Source: Rhodanobacteraceae bacterium
GTDB lineage: Bacteria > Acidobacteriota > Terriglobia > Terriglobales > Acidobacteriaceae
Direction of reading: 5' to 3'
DNA: 32,237 bases
NCBI GenBank assembly: GCA_903970285.1
Contig: CAJCHN010000146.1
Coordinates: 1 to 32,237, forward strand
Part shown: positions 1-10,889 of the stretch, one piece after another
Numbering within the stretch: position 1 is the stretch's first letter
How the letters are laid out: the number at the start of each line of letters is the position of its first letter
The notes under the pieces: generated by a model
Databases searched by the model: none
The model's input: the letters and a program-made list of their open reading frames with translations, nothing else
What the model was told of the DNA's origin: nothing
Position numbers and translations under genes: made by a program

Positions 1-1
1 G

Positions 2-1825
<1,824 letters not shown>

Positions 1826-1841
1826 GCTGGACTTTCAGGGA

Positions 1842-1884
1842 GGCGAGGGGATGGGCGATTGTTGCCCATCCCTTCGCCGTTTTA
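1842..1884 (+). terminator. Hairpin terminator after clpC
   Basis: Inverted repeat with 15-base arms at 1842-1856 and 1864-1878, one G-T pair and a 7-base loop, followed by GTTTTA. It starts 16 bases after the clpC stop. It lies between two converging genes (clpC and the glycosylase), so it may act in both directions. Confidence 0.75.
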
Positions 1885-1943
1885 GGGGCAGTATCTACAA
1901 TTTGGCTTGACCTTAGCGATGAATTGAGGGTCGGACGGCCAGA

Positions 1944-2651
1944 TCAGCCTTCAAAGCCGGCGAGTTCGCTGGCGCGAACGAAGACGCGGGCGAACATGAC
2001 CTTATCCAGCCGGCCGGTGTTGGTGTTTCGCAGTGAGGGGTGGTAGCAGCCAAGCAAATGCAGCCGGTTGGGCAGGATGTACTCGGCACCATGGGCGAAG
2101 CTGTAGGCGGAGCGGCGGGCAATGACGCCTGCGGAGACGAGTTGGGCGAGGTAGCCATCCCAGGCGATCCTGCCGAGACAGACGACGACGCGGATCCTGC
2201 GTAGTGCCGCGAGTTCGGCGGCGAGATGGCTGGCGCAGGCACGGATCTCGTCGGGAGCGGGTTTGTCGCCGGGCGGCGCGCAGCGGACGACCGATGCGAT
2301 CCAGGCGCCGCGTAGCTTCAGGCCATCGTCCCGGTGCGTGGCGCGGGGCTTGGAGGCGAATCCCAGATCGTGCAGGATCGGGTACATGAAGTCACCGGAG
2401 CCGTCTCCGGTGAAGGGGCGGCCAGTGCGATTGGCGCCATGCGCTCCCGGCGCAAGCCCGAGAATGAGGACACGGGCGCGCGGATCGCCGAAGCCGGGAA
2501 CAGGCTTCGCCCAGTAAGTCTGGTCGAGGTAGGCTCGGCGGCGGACCTGACCGATGTCTTCGCAGTAGGCGCGGAGGCGGGGACAGCGATCGCACTTGAC
2601 GATCGCATCCGTAACCACATTGAGCGATGGGGACAGGGCCGGCACGGGCAC
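1944..2651 (-). CDS. Family 5 uracil-DNA glycosylase (UdgB type)
   Basis: Base-excision repair enzyme that removes uracil, and in this family also other deaminated bases, from DNA. Visible motifs are an N-terminal Cys pair CDRCP, which would bind the 4Fe-4S cluster with later Cys residues, motif GLAPGAHGANRTGRPFTGD, and the C-terminal CYHPS motif. The CYHPS ending and the Ala-His in the first motif point to family 5 rather than family 4. The open frame extends upstream to 2861, but that part overlaps the divergent gene and looks nothing like a glycosylase. GTG codons at 2651, 2645 and 2618 are realistic starts. The one at 2651 gives 235 residues, in the usual size range. No strong ribosome-binding site decides between them. 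Confidence 0.85.
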   Translation of the reverse strand: MPVPALSPSLNVVTDAIVKCDRCPRLRAYCEDIGQVRRRAYLDQTYWAKPVPGFGDPRARVLILGLAPGAHGANRTGRPFTGDGSGDFMYPILHDLGFASKPRATHRDDGLKLRGAWIASVVRCAPPGDKPAPDEIRACASHLAAELAALRRIRVVVCLGRIAWDGYLAQLVSAGVIARRSAYSFAHGAEYILPNRLHLLGCYHPSLRNTNTGRLDKVMFARVFVRASELAGFEG

Positions 2652-2717
2652 ATTTATGATCGCATAGACGGAAGACCTGAGAGGGCAAGGGCAGAGGTGG
2701 AAGAAGACCGTATTGGG

Positions 2718-3983
2718 ATGATGTATCTGAACCTGCTGAAGCGGCGGGTAATGTCCCTTTGGGGCTCGTTGTTTCCGCGGGGGCTGGCGCGTTCGCGCTG
2801 GCTTCCGGTACTGGTGATCGCGCTGTTCATCCTGGTTCCGGGAATTCTGTGGCGCATGCACCAGTGGGGACGCTTTTCAAAGTTGAAACGCGACTTGAAG
2901 ACGGAGATTCAGCCTGGAACACCTGCGGCGAGCACACCTGGGAGGCCAGGCGGGGCCGATCCGATGGTCCTGACGCGCAAGCGAACGGCGGGCAGCGATT
3001 CGCCGGAATTCGTGTCGGCGACGCTGCTGCCGGGACTGGGCATGAGCGTGCTGCAGATTTCAGCTTATCTTCCCGGCAAAGGCGATACGCCGTTGCTGAT
3101 GGGGCCCAGCATTGATGCCCTCGCAGATGGCACAGTGCCGCCGCCGGCGATGGTGGGCGACAGCCATGGGGCATTCGAGGTGCCGTGGGGAGGCACTCTC
3201 AACGGCACGACGAGTCCGCTGGGAACATCCTTGTCGACCATCTGGAATGGACGCGCCATTGAAGTGCCGATCGACGCGGCGGCGTTGCGGGACGTTGCTT
3301 TTGGCGGGGTTCTGGGATCGCTGGCAGCCGATAACTCCGGTGCAGACAATATCCCGGGTGGGATGGAGGCGACGGCATTCTTTCGTGGTGCCACCGAAGG
3401 AGACCGCTGGCCGTCGCACACGGATGTGAGTGTCTCGGTGCAGATGACCGGCCGAACCATGAATTTGACGGTCCAGGCAAAGAACACGGGCGATCAGGCG
3501 GAGCCGATGGGGATCGGCTGGGAGCCGCGGTTCAGCTTGCAAGGCTCGCACCGAGCGTCGGTTCAGCTGCTTCTGCCGGAGGGCCAACGGCTTGAGATCT
3601 CGGATCGCGGACGCGCGGTGCCGACCGGCAAGCTGCTGCCGGGTGGACGGTTCGACGGTCATACGGCAGCCCTGGGCGAAGCTGGCGTGGACGAGACGCT
3701 GACTGCCCTGAAGCCTTCTGCGGGGAGCACGGCGCCCGCGGCAGAGTTGCTGAACCCGGAAGCGGGCTACGGTCTGCGGATCACGGCGGGATCGGAGACG
3801 ATTCGAGCGGTCGAGGTGCGGTCGCCTGCTGATGCTCCGTATGTCGTGCTGGGGATGCAGACCAACCTGGACGATCCTTTCGGGAAAGAATGGCCGGAAG
3901 GGCAAGGAATTGCGACGCTGCAGCCGGGGCAGACGCTGGAGTGGAGATTGCGGCTGGAAATCTTTTCCCTGAAGCGGCCGTAA
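2718..3983 (+). CDS. Membrane-anchored galactose-mutarotase-fold (aldose 1-epimerase-like) protein
   Basis: 421 residues from ATG 2718; ATG 2721 and ATG 2751 are alternatives. One N-terminal membrane segment (WLPVLVIALFILVPGILW, about residues 28-45) is followed by a Pro/Gly linker and a large domain that would be extracytoplasmic. The domain reads like an aldose 1-epimerase: TLLPGLGMSVLQI near its start, AKNTGDQAEPMGIGW in the middle, and QTNLDDPFGKEW and LQPGQTLEWRLRLEI at the end. At the position where mutarotases normally have His in an HPYF-type motif, this protein reads EPRF (Glu codon 3522-3524), so it may be a sugar-binding rather than catalytic protein. Family assignment is by recalled motif similarity only. 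It is divergent from the glycosylase, and its stop is 82 bases before tig. Confidence 0.6.
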   Translation: MMYLNLLKRRVMSLWGSLFPRGLARSRWLPVLVIALFILVPGILWRMHQWGRFSKLKRDLKTEIQPGTPAASTPGRPGGADPMVLTRKRTAGSDSPEFVSATLLPGLGMSVLQISAYLPGKGDTPLLMGPSIDALADGTVPPPAMVGDSHGAFEVPWGGTLNGTTSPLGTSLSTIWNGRAIEVPIDAAALRDVAFGGVLGSLAADNSGADNIPGGMEATAFFRGATEGDRWPSHTDVSVSVQMTGRTMNLTVQAKNTGDQAEPMGIGWEPRFSLQGSHRASVQLLLPEGQRLEISDRGRAVPTGKLLPGGRFDGHTAALGEAGVDETLTALKPSAGSTAPAAELLNPEAGYGLRITAGSETIRAVEVRSPADAPYVVLGMQTNLDDPFGKEWPEGQGIATLQPGQTLEWRLRLEIFSLKRP

Positions 3984-4023
3984 ACCTGCTTCGAGGCGGC
4001 TCACTTCGGGGCGGGCTGCGGGT

Positions 4024-4053
4024 TTGACCCCTGGTGAGGCTGGACCGTACCAT
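4024..4053 (+). promoter_or_regulatory. Possible sigma-70-type promoter for tig
   Basis: TTGACC (4024-4029), an 18-base gap, then TACCAT (4048-4053; 4 of 6 consensus bases). If used, transcription would begin near 4060. That would leave almost no leader before ATG 4066 and would favour a start at ATG 4090 or TTG 4135. The match is weak. Confidence 0.25.
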
Positions 4054-4065
4054 GAATAAGCGGCG

Positions 4066-5568
4066 ATGGCTGCGGAACGTCCGAGAAGGATGAAGCCGTG
4101 GCAGCAGATTGACACGCCCAAGAAGGCTGAAAACTTGACTGAGACAACTGAGTTGGAGAGCGCGGCTGAGACACAGCCGCACGCCGAAGTTGGCGAACAC
4201 ACGCACGATCACGATCACAGCACGCACGATCACACCGGGCATGACCACCGCCATGAGCCGCAGCCGACGATCAATCCGGAGCTGATGCGCGAAGTGAACG
4301 TCGAAGTGGATGCGGAGACGGTGTCGAAGGCGTTCCGGCGGGTGGTGAAGAAGTACCAGAAGCTGGCGCGCATTCCCGGCTTCCGCGTCGGCAAGGTGCC
4401 GGAGACGGTCATCAAGAGCCGCTTCGGCAAGGATGTGCGCCAGGAGGTGCTGGACGAGCTGATCTCGGAGCGCTTCCGCGAGGCGATTCAGTCGCAGGGC
4501 GTCCATCCGGTATCGCAGCCGCAGGTCACCAACCTGCTGCTGGAAGAGGGTGCGCCGTTGACCTTCAAGGCAGCCTTCGAGGTGCTGCCCGAGATCGACG
4601 TTACCGGATACGACGCCGTCCAGGTGCACAAGCCGGACACCGCACTCTCGGAAGAGGAGTTTGAGGCCGAGCTGGCGCGGGTGATGGATGCCCATGGCAC
4701 CGTTGAGCCGGTTGAAGAGGATCGCGAGCTGCGCGACGGCGACTGGGCGGAGATCGAGTTCAAGGGCGAGATCCAGGATCTGGCGCAGACGGTCGGGGAA
4801 GATGGAGCGCAGAACCAGAGTGAATCCGAGCCGATCACGGGCACAGATGTGCTGATCGAGGTTGGCGGAAAGAATACGCTGCCGGCGTTCAACGAGGCTC
4901 TGCGGGGCGCGAAGGCCGGCCAGGAGATGACCTTCGAGGTCACCTACCCGATGGACTTCGGCGAGCCGCGTCTGGCAGGCCAGACGGTGAAGTACGACCT
5001 GACGGTGAAGGCGCTGAAGAGCAAGAGCTTTCCGGAGAAGGATGACGAACTCGCCAGGCAGATCGGCAACTACGAGAGCTGGGCTGACTTCGAGCAGAAG
5101 CTGCGCGAGCATGCGAGCGGACGCAAGAAGGATGCGCTGGAGAACCGCTCCAAGGAGCAGATGCTGGAGCAGTGGATCAGCCGGTTCCAGTTCCCTGTTC
5201 CGGAGACATTCGTGCAGCAGCAGATCGATGCTCGCTTGGATCGTGGCCTGCGCGCGCTGGCGCAGCAGGGCATGACGGCCGACGATATGCGCAAGCTGAA
5301 CTTCGCGCAGCTGCGGGCTGCGCAGCGGGAGCAAGCGGTGAACGAGGTCAAAGCTTCGCTGATTCTCGACCGGATCGCGGAGCGCGAGGGCATCGAGGTC
5401 ACTTCGGACGAGCTGGATCGCGAGCTCCTGATGGCGTCGCTGCAGGCGCGTCAACCGCTGGAGGCGATGCGCGAGCAGATGCTGAAGGATGGATCGTTCG
5501 AGCGCATGCGCGAACAGATGCGGCGCGAAAAGACCGGAACCGTGCTGTACGAGAAGCTGGCAAAGTGA
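4066..5568 (+). CDS. tig: Trigger factor with His-rich N-terminal extension
   Basis: Ribosome-bound chaperone that receives nascent chains at the tunnel exit. Counting from ATG 4066 (500 residues), the ribosome-docking signature GFRVGKVP is at 105-112, the FKBP-type prolyl isomerase domain at about 228-325, and the long helical substrate-binding arms run to the C-terminus. The family normally begins only a few residues before the strand seen here as MREVNVEV (residues 74-81), so about 70 residues are additional. They contain ten His between 39 and 63, alternating with Asp and Thr. Start choice is open. ATG 4066 has no clear Shine-Dalgarno. ATG 4090 follows GAGAAGG with no gap, and third-position GC looks coding from there. 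TTG 4135 has AGAAGG eight bases upstream. All three keep the His-rich segment. It is followed by clpP and clpX, a common bacterial order. Confidence 0.95.
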   Translation: MAAERPRRMKPWQQIDTPKKAENLTETTELESAAETQPHAEVGEHTHDHDHSTHDHTGHDHRHEPQPTINPELMREVNVEVDAETVSKAFRRVVKKYQKLARIPGFRVGKVPETVIKSRFGKDVRQEVLDELISERFREAIQSQGVHPVSQPQVTNLLLEEGAPLTFKAAFEVLPEIDVTGYDAVQVHKPDTALSEEEFEAELARVMDAHGTVEPVEEDRELRDGDWAEIEFKGEIQDLAQTVGEDGAQNQSESEPITGTDVLIEVGGKNTLPAFNEALRGAKAGQEMTFEVTYPMDFGEPRLAGQTVKYDLTVKALKSKSFPEKDDELARQIGNYESWADFEQKLREHASGRKKDALENRSKEQMLEQWISRFQFPVPETFVQQQIDARLDRGLRALAQQGMTADDMRKLNFAQLRAAQREQAVNEVKASLILDRIAEREGIEVTSDELDRELLMASLQARQPLEAMREQMLKDGSFERMREQMRREKTGTVLYEKLAK

Positions 5569-5575
5569 AACCTTA

Positions 5576-5605
5576 ACCCCGCGTCTTTGGGGCAAGACGT
5601 GGGGT
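5576..5605 (+). terminator. Hairpin between tig and clpP (attenuator-like)
   Basis: Arms of 12 bases at 5576-5587 and 5594-5605 with one G-T pair and a 6-base loop. There is no T-run afterwards, so it may only partly terminate, stabilise the tig 3' end, or serve as an RNA processing site before clpP. Confidence 0.4.
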
Positions 5606-5699
5606 AACCCGGAGTCTTCGGTTCCATTCAGCGCAAGTGCGCGATGAATGGGGGCACCCAAACTTCAATGGCTGGGCACGAGTGCAAGAGGAGAACGCA

Positions 5700-6290
5700 A
5701 TGGGTTTGATTCCTTATGTAGTGGAGCAGACGAGCCGGGGCGAGCGTACGTACGACATCTACAGCCGTCTGCTGCGCGACAACATCATTTTTCTGGGCAC
5801 TCCGATCGACGACAACGTCGCCAACGTGATCATCGCGCAGATGCTGTTCCTGAGCGGCGAAGATCCGGAGAAGGACATCCAGATGTACATCAACTCGCCT
5901 GGCGGTTCGATCACGGCAGGACTGGCGATCTACGACACCATGCAGTACATCAAGAACGACGTGGTGACGTTCTGCATCGGCCAGGCGGCGTCGATGGGTG
6001 CGTTCCTGCTGATGGCCGGCAAGAAAGGCAAGCGGTTCGCTCTGCCGAACTCGCGCATCCTGATCCACCAGCCGAGCATGGGCGGGTTGAGCGGGCAGGC
6101 GACCGACATTGACATTCACGCGCGAGAGATCCTGCGCATCCGCGAGATCACCAACACCTTGATGGCTAAGAGCACCGGCCAGCCCCTGGCGCAGATTGAA
6201 CGGGACGTCGAGCGCGACTTTATCATGACCGCTCCCCAGGCAAAGGAGTACGGGATCATCGACGACATTATCGATCGTCCACGCAGCTAG
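5700..6290 (+). CDS. clpP: ATP-dependent Clp protease proteolytic subunit ClpP
   Basis: Serine peptidase whose two heptameric rings form the degradation chamber, powered by ClpX and ClpC. ATG 5700 gives 196 residues, the normal length, and has AAGAGGAG about 6 bases upstream. The frame remains open further upstream (to 5637), but that part is not ClpP-like. The catalytic triad is visible: Ser98 in GQAASMGA, His123 in [10 protein letters not shown] and Asp173 in the ERDF segment. The N-terminus [20 protein letters not shown] is typical and starts close to the usual processing site. It lies between tig and clpX. Confidence 0.97.
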   Translation: MGLIPYVVEQTSRGERTYDIYSRLLRDNIIFLGTPIDDNVANVIIAQMLFLSGEDPEKDIQMYINSPGGSITAGLAIYDTMQYIKNDVVTFCIGQAASMGAFLLMAGKKGKRFALPNSRILIHQPSMGGLSGQATDIDIHAREILRIREITNTLMAKSTGQPLAQIERDVERDFIMTAPQAKEYGIIDDIIDRPRS

Positions 6291-6490
6291 CGGGCGCGCT
6301 GAGCGCCAAGCCCTGCTTCAGGCAAAGGGAACGTGGATTGAGCGGCGCGGCGTTCACGTGCTTTCATCCCCCAAAGGTAGTTGTTGGATGAGAGTCTGGT
6401 AAGCCTTGGTGCTAGTGCGGGGCTGTTCGATTGCGTGTAAACTTGGGTTCGGACGGCAGCCCACCGCGTCCATCAGGGGTAGGTAGAGCT

Positions 6491-7780
6491 ATGAAGACAT
6501 CTCGAGGCACAGACGAATCGCTGCGTTGTTCTTTCTGCCACAAGTCGCAGGATGCCGTCGCCAAGCTGATCAGTTCTCCCTCCGATTACCCGCGGGCGTA
6601 TATCTGCGACGAGTGTGTCGCGGTATGCAACTCCATCCTTGAAGATGATCGAGGTGAGACGACGACCGGGGCGGCCCCGGCCCACCTGCCCAAGCCGCAG
6701 GAGGTTCGGGCGTTTCTGGATGAGTATGTCATTGGTCAGGATCAGACCAAGAAGAAGCTGGCGGTCGCGGTCTACAACCACTACAAGCGCATCCAGATGA
6801 ACAAGACGCGCGGCAACGATGTGGAGCTGGCCAAGTCGAACATCCTGCTGGTGGGGCCGACCGGTTCCGGCAAGACGCTGCTGGCGCAGACCCTGGCGAA
6901 GGTGTTGGATGTGCCTTTCGCGATCGTGGACGCGACCACGCTGACCGAGGCCGGATATGTGGGCGAGGATGTCGAGAACATCATTCTGAAGCTCCTGCAG
7001 GCGGCCGACGGCGACGTGGTGCGGGCGCAGCAAGGCATTATCTATATCGACGAGATCGATAAGATCGGCCGCAAGGACGAGAACCCTTCGATCACGCGCG
7101 ACGTCTCCGGTGAGGGAGTACAGCAGGCGCTGTTGAAGCTGCTGGAAGGCACGGTCGCGAATGTTCCGCCACAAGGTGGTCGCAAGCATCCGCACCAGGA
7201 GTTCACGGCTGTGGATACGACGAACATCCTTTTCATCTGCGGCGGGGCATTTGTTGGCCTGGAGAAGGTGATCGGGAGGCGGGTCGGCAAGAAGGCGCTG
7301 GGTTTCAAGACGAGCGCGGGCGATCCCGAAGCGCTGGAGACCGACGTCACGCCAATCCGGGCGCAGCGCGATGCGGAACTGCTGCGGCAGGCGGAGCCGC
7401 AGGATCTGTTGAAGTATGGGTTGATCCCGGAGTTTGTGGGCCGCCTGCCGGTGCTTGGCGTGCTCGACGAACTGGACGAGGCGGCGCTGATCGACATCCT
7501 GACCAAGCCGAAGAACGCAATTCTGAAGCAGTATGTGAAGCTCTTCGACTACGAGAGTGTCAAGGTGACCTTCACCGAGGATGCGGCACGCGAGATTGCG
7601 CGCGAGGCGCTGCAGCGGAAGGTCGGGGCACGCGGTCTGCGCATGATTCTCGAAGAGCTGATGCTCGACCTGATGTATTACGTGCCGGGCAACAAGAAGG
7701 TGAAGGACCTGGCAATCACCGCGGAGATGGTGAAGAAGCATGCGCTGACGTTGCCGATGCTGCTGGAGAAGGCCGGTTAG
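6491..7780 (+). CDS. clpX: ATP-dependent Clp protease ATP-binding subunit ClpX
   Basis: AAA+ unfoldase that recognises tagged substrates and threads them into ClpP. ATG 6491 gives 429 residues; the open frame to 6431 has no family counterpart. Zinc-binding Cys residues are 13, 16, 39 and 42 (CSFC and CDEC). Walker A is GPTGSGKT at 122-129, pore loop GYVG at 155-158, Walker B IIYIDE at 183-188, the RKH substrate loop at 231-233, and the ClpP-docking tripeptide LGF at 270-272. The 200-base gap after clpP holds no gene and no convincing promoter. A strong terminator follows. Confidence 0.97.
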   Translation: MKTSRGTDESLRCSFCHKSQDAVAKLISSPSDYPRAYICDECVAVCNSILEDDRGETTTGAAPAHLPKPQEVRAFLDEYVIGQDQTKKKLAVAVYNHYKRIQMNKTRGNDVELAKSNILLVGPTGSGKTLLAQTLAKVLDVPFAIVDATTLTEAGYVGEDVENIILKLLQAADGDVVRAQQGIIYIDEIDKIGRKDENPSITRDVSGEGVQQALLKLLEGTVANVPPQGGRKHPHQEFTAVDTTNILFICGGAFVGLEKVIGRRVGKKALGFKTSAGDPEALETDVTPIRAQRDAELLRQAEPQDLLKYGLIPEFVGRLPVLGVLDELDEAALIDILTKPKNAILKQYVKLFDYESVKVTFTEDAAREIAREALQRKVGARGLRMILEELMLDLMYYVPGNKKVKDLAITAEMVKKHALTLPMLLEKAG

Positions 7781-7805
7781 GCAGCACCCAAAGTGAATTT
7801 CGAGC

Positions 7806-7839
7806 GTGCCCGGGTCATGAACCCGGGCACTTTCCTTTC
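7806..7839 (+). terminator. Rho-independent terminator after clpX
   Basis: Perfect 10-base arms at 7806-7815 and 7821-7830 with a 5-base loop, followed directly by TTTCCTTTC. It separates the tig-clpP-clpX transcript from lon. Confidence 0.85.
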
Positions 7840-7988
7840 TGAGTTCATTGCGGCAGCGCAGGAAAGGATTTTGATGGGTTGTCTATTGGAACCCTCAATT
7901 CCCTTCCCGAGAGATTACAATCAGGCAAACGCGGGGAGGCAGCGGTGCACCGTTGGCGCCACTTCGACCGTCTAAACTCAGGAGAATG

Positions 7989-10424
7989 ATGAAAACCTTT
8001 AATGAAGAAGTTCTGAGCCGAGACGTCCGGAAACTCCCCATGATGCCGATCCGCGACATGGTGATCTTTCCGCACATGATGACCCCGTTTGTGGTGGGCC
8101 GCGAGTCGAGTGTGCGGGCGCTGGAGGAAGCGCTGACCGGGGACCGAAAGATCTTTCTGGCGACCCAGCATGACGCCAGCGTGGACGAGCCGAGCGCGGA
8201 CGATATCTTCGAGACCGGCACCATCGGCAACATCGTTCAAAGCGTAAAGATGCCGGACGGCAACATCAAGGTTCTGGTGGAGGGAGTTGAGCGCGCGCGG
8301 GCAACGGAAGTGAACGATGAAGACGGGTTCTTCGTCGCGACCGTGCGAACCGGGCCGACGCGGCTGGAGATGACGCCGCAGGTGGAAGTGATGATGCAGC
8401 GGGTGCACACCCTCTTCGAGCAGTACGTCAAGCTGCAGCAGAGCCTGAACTACGAGACTATGACGGCAGGGGTGCGCGGCGACGAGCCGGCCAAGCTCGC
8501 CGACTCGATTGCGGCCAATCTGCAGCTGACCATTGAAGAAAAGCAGGATCTGCTGGAGGTCTTCGATCCGGAGCAGCGGCTGGCGAAGATCGCCGACGTG
8601 CTGGACGTGGCTATCGAGAAGCTGAACATCGACCGCACTGTTCAATCGCGCGTGAAGCGGCAGATGGAGAAGGCGCAGAAAGAGTACTACCTGAACGAGA
8701 AGATCAAGGCGATTCAGAAGGAACTTGGCCGGGGTGAAAAGAGCGAGTTCGACGAGCTGAAGAAGAAGATCGAATCCGCCGGCATGCCCAAGGATGTGCT
8801 GGAAAAGAGCCTGCTGGAGTTGAAGAAGCTGGAGGCCATGCCGCCGATGTCGGCTGAGTCGACCGTTTCGAGGAATTATCTGGACTGGCTGCTGGCCGTG
8901 CCCTGGAAAAAGCGCTCGAAGGAGATTCGCTCGATCGAGCATGCCGAGAAAATCCTCAACGAGGATCACTACGGGCTCGAAAAGATTAAGGAGCGCATCC
9001 TGGAGTTCTTGGCGGTCCGGCAGCTGGTCAAGAACCCGAAAGGTTCGATCCTCTGCTTTGTCGGACCTCCGGGAGTGGGAAAGACATCCCTGGGGCAGTC
9101 GATCGCCAAGGCAACGGGGCGGCGGTTCGTACGCATGTCGCTGGGCGGGGTGCGGGACGAGGCCGAAATCCGCGGGCATCGCCGGACGTATATCGGTGCA
9201 CTGCCGGGACAGATCATCCAGTCGATGAAGAAGGCCGGAACCAAGAATCCGGTGTTCATGCTCGATGAGATAGACAAGATGGCGTCGGACTTCCGCGGCG
9301 ATCCGGCGAGCGCGCTGCTCGAGGTGTTGGATCCGGAACAGAACACTTCGTTCCAGGACCACTATCTGGACGTCGAGTACGACCTTTCGCAGGTCTTGTT
9401 TGTCGCGACGGCAAACGTTCTGGACACCATTCCAGGGCCGTTGCAGGACCGCATGGAGATCATCCGGCTGCATGGATACACGGAGATCGAGAAACTCGAG
9501 ATCGCCAAGCAGTATCTGGTGAAGAAGCAGAGGGAGGCCAACGGCCTCACGGAAGAGCAGATCGTGTTCGAGGACTCGGCGTTGAAGTCGCTGATTCGCG
9601 GGTATACGCGCGAGGCGGGCGTACGCAACCTCGAGCGAGAGATTGGCAACGTAGGCCGGAAGGTGGCGCGCAAGGTAGTACAAAGCGGTCCGGATGGGGC
9701 CGCGGCTCATCACGAGGTAGTGACCGGGGAGACGCTTGAAGGCCTGTTGGGCGTACCCAAGTTTACGGACTCCGAGGTGCACCAGAAGAGCGAGGTCGGC
9801 CTGGTCACCGGGCTGGCGTGGACTTCGGTGGGCGGGACGATCCTGCAAACCGAAGTTCAGGTGCTGGACGGCAAGGGCAAAATGACGGCCACCGGTCAAC
9901 TGGGTGATGTAATGAAGGAGTCGGTGGAGGCGGCGCTCAGCTACACGCGTTCGCGCTCGGCTCACCTGGGGCTGCAGAAGGACTTTTACCGCAACATCGA
10001 CATCCATGTGCATGTGCCGGAGGGTGCCACGCCGAAGGATGGCCCTTCTGCCGGGATAACCATCGCAACCGGGCTGGCTTCTGCGCTGACCAAGATCAAG
10101 GTACGGCGCGACATCGCGATGACTGGCGAGATCACGCTGCGCGGCAAAGTGCTGGCGATCGGCGGACTGAAAGAAAAGCTGCTGGCGGCGCATCGCGCCG
10201 GGGTCTTCGAGGCGGTGCTGCCGGCCGCGAACCGTAAGGACCTGGCGGATCTACCGGACCTGATCAAGAGTTCGATGAAGCTGCACTTTGTCGAGGACAT
10301 GGACGAGGTGCTGCAGATTGCGCTGGAGGAACGTCTGGTCGGGCTGAAGGAGGAATCTCCCGAAGCGCTGGCGAACGTGATTCCGCCCGTCATTCCGGCG
10401 TCGCAGCCGGTCGCTCACCAGTAA
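7989..10424 (+). CDS. lon: ATP-dependent protease Lon (LonA)
   Basis: Cytoplasmic AAA+ serine protease that degrades misfolded and short-lived regulatory proteins. Tandem ATGs lie at 7986 and 7989. AGGAG at 7980-7984 sits 4 bases from the second, so 7989 was chosen (811 residues). It has the LonA layout: N-terminal substrate domain ([18 protein letters not shown] near the start), coiled-coil middle, Walker A GPPGVGKT at 359-366, Walker B VFMLDEID at 422-429, and the protease domain with catalytic Ser687 in KDGPSAG and Lys730 in GGLKEK. It is a single-gene unit between two terminators. No CIRCE or HspR-type operator was recognised upstream. Confidence 0.97.
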   Translation: MKTFNEEVLSRDVRKLPMMPIRDMVIFPHMMTPFVVGRESSVRALEEALTGDRKIFLATQHDASVDEPSADDIFETGTIGNIVQSVKMPDGNIKVLVEGVERARATEVNDEDGFFVATVRTGPTRLEMTPQVEVMMQRVHTLFEQYVKLQQSLNYETMTAGVRGDEPAKLADSIAANLQLTIEEKQDLLEVFDPEQRLAKIADVLDVAIEKLNIDRTVQSRVKRQMEKAQKEYYLNEKIKAIQKELGRGEKSEFDELKKKIESAGMPKDVLEKSLLELKKLEAMPPMSAESTVSRNYLDWLLAVPWKKRSKEIRSIEHAEKILNEDHYGLEKIKERILEFLAVRQLVKNPKGSILCFVGPPGVGKTSLGQSIAKATGRRFVRMSLGGVRDEAEIRGHRRTYIGALPGQIIQSMKKAGTKNPVFMLDEIDKMASDFRGDPASALLEVLDPEQNTSFQDHYLDVEYDLSQVLFVATANVLDTIPGPLQDRMEIIRLHGYTEIEKLEIAKQYLVKKQREANGLTEEQIVFEDSALKSLIRGYTREAGVRNLEREIGNVGRKVARKVVQSGPDGAAAHHEVVTGETLEGLLGVPKFTDSEVHQKSEVGLVTGLAWTSVGGTILQTEVQVLDGKGKMTATGQLGDVMKESVEAALSYTRSRSAHLGLQKDFYRNIDIHVHVPEGATPKDGPSAGITIATGLASALTKIKVRRDIAMTGEITLRGKVLAIGGLKEKLLAAHRAGVFEAVLPAANRKDLADLPDLIKSSMKLHFVEDMDEVLQIALEERLVGLKEESPEALANVIPPVIPASQPVAHQ

Positions 10425-10445
10425 ATCCGCCCGCGGACAGTCAAA

Positions 10446-10478
10446 GGGCCGGACTCACCTGAGTCCGGCCTTCTGTTT
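10446..10478 (+). terminator. Rho-independent terminator after lon
   Basis: Perfect 11-base arms at 10447-10457 and 10460-10470 (the innermost pairs probably open to form the loop), followed by TTCTGTTTT. It lies between converging genes and could also stop the minus-strand transcript. Confidence 0.85.
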
Positions 10479-10493
10479 TGCTAAAGGATGGCC

Positions 10494-10643
10494 CTAAGCG
10501 GAGCGGCGGCCGGTAACGAAGTGCATGATCACGGAGATGATGGCGAATAGCAGCAGCAGGTGAATGGCGAAGCTGGAGACGTGCATCACGGTAAATCCGC
10601 CGATCCAGAGGACGACCAGAACAACGGCGAGAATAAGGAACAT
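10494..10643 (-). CDS. Small lmo0937-type (DUF5670-like) membrane protein, 49 aa
   Basis: A short gene: ATG at 10643, TAG at 10494-10496, with AGGAAAGAAGG just upstream of the start. The protein has two hydrophobic stretches (FLILAVVLVVLWIGGF and IHLLLLFAIISVIMHFV) separated by a short polar turn, and ends in RRSA. This length and double-hairpin shape match the lmo0937/DUF5670 family of tiny inner-membrane proteins, whose function is not established. It converges on lon. Its start is followed by a 246-base gap before the Bax-inhibitor gene, in which no gene was seen. Confidence 0.75.
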   Translation of the reverse strand: MFLILAVVLVVLWIGGFTVMHVSSFAIHLLLLFAIISVIMHFVTGRRSA

Positions 10644-10889
10644 AAAAACCTTCTTTCCTGGGGCTTGTTCGCGCTTTGTGCCTCAACCGCGGTGCGAAAC
10701 CGCAACTGGGTGAGCGTCGACTACAAGGCATGAGAGCGGTAAACCGTTGAAGGCGTTGCACCGTCTCGTATCTTTTTGGGCAAGGCCCGGCGGCAGGAAT
10801 GCTGCTGGAAGTGGTGTTCGTCACACCCGAAGCTCCCGGGCATCGCTCCGCGACACTTCCTGGCAACGAAGACAGCCGCCGGCCATGCT

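Noticed and set aside
2652-2861. Extended N-terminus of the uracil-DNA glycosylase
   Set aside because: The segment is Pro/Arg/Gln-rich, overlaps the divergent membrane-anchor coding sequence and exceeds the family length.
4052-4093. A 13-codon upstream reading frame whose TGA overlaps ATG 4090 of tig, suggesting translational coupling
   Set aside because: Its start overlaps the candidate -10 box, so it may not even be transcribed, and nothing else supports it.
3781-5661. A 626-codon open frame on the minus strand across tig
   Set aside because: It is Leu/Arg/His-rich, the typical shadow of a GC-rich gene; the plus strand encodes a clear trigger factor.
7886-7921. TTGGAA and TACAAT upstream of lon as a promoter
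   Set aside because: The spacing is 24 bases, too long for a sigma-70 promoter.
7845-10193. A 782-codon open frame on the minus strand across lon
   Set aside because: Shadow of lon with no domain signature.
10644-10889. Possible short gene between the 49-residue protein and the Bax-inhibitor gene
   Set aside because: Open frames there have shadow-like composition and no start signals.
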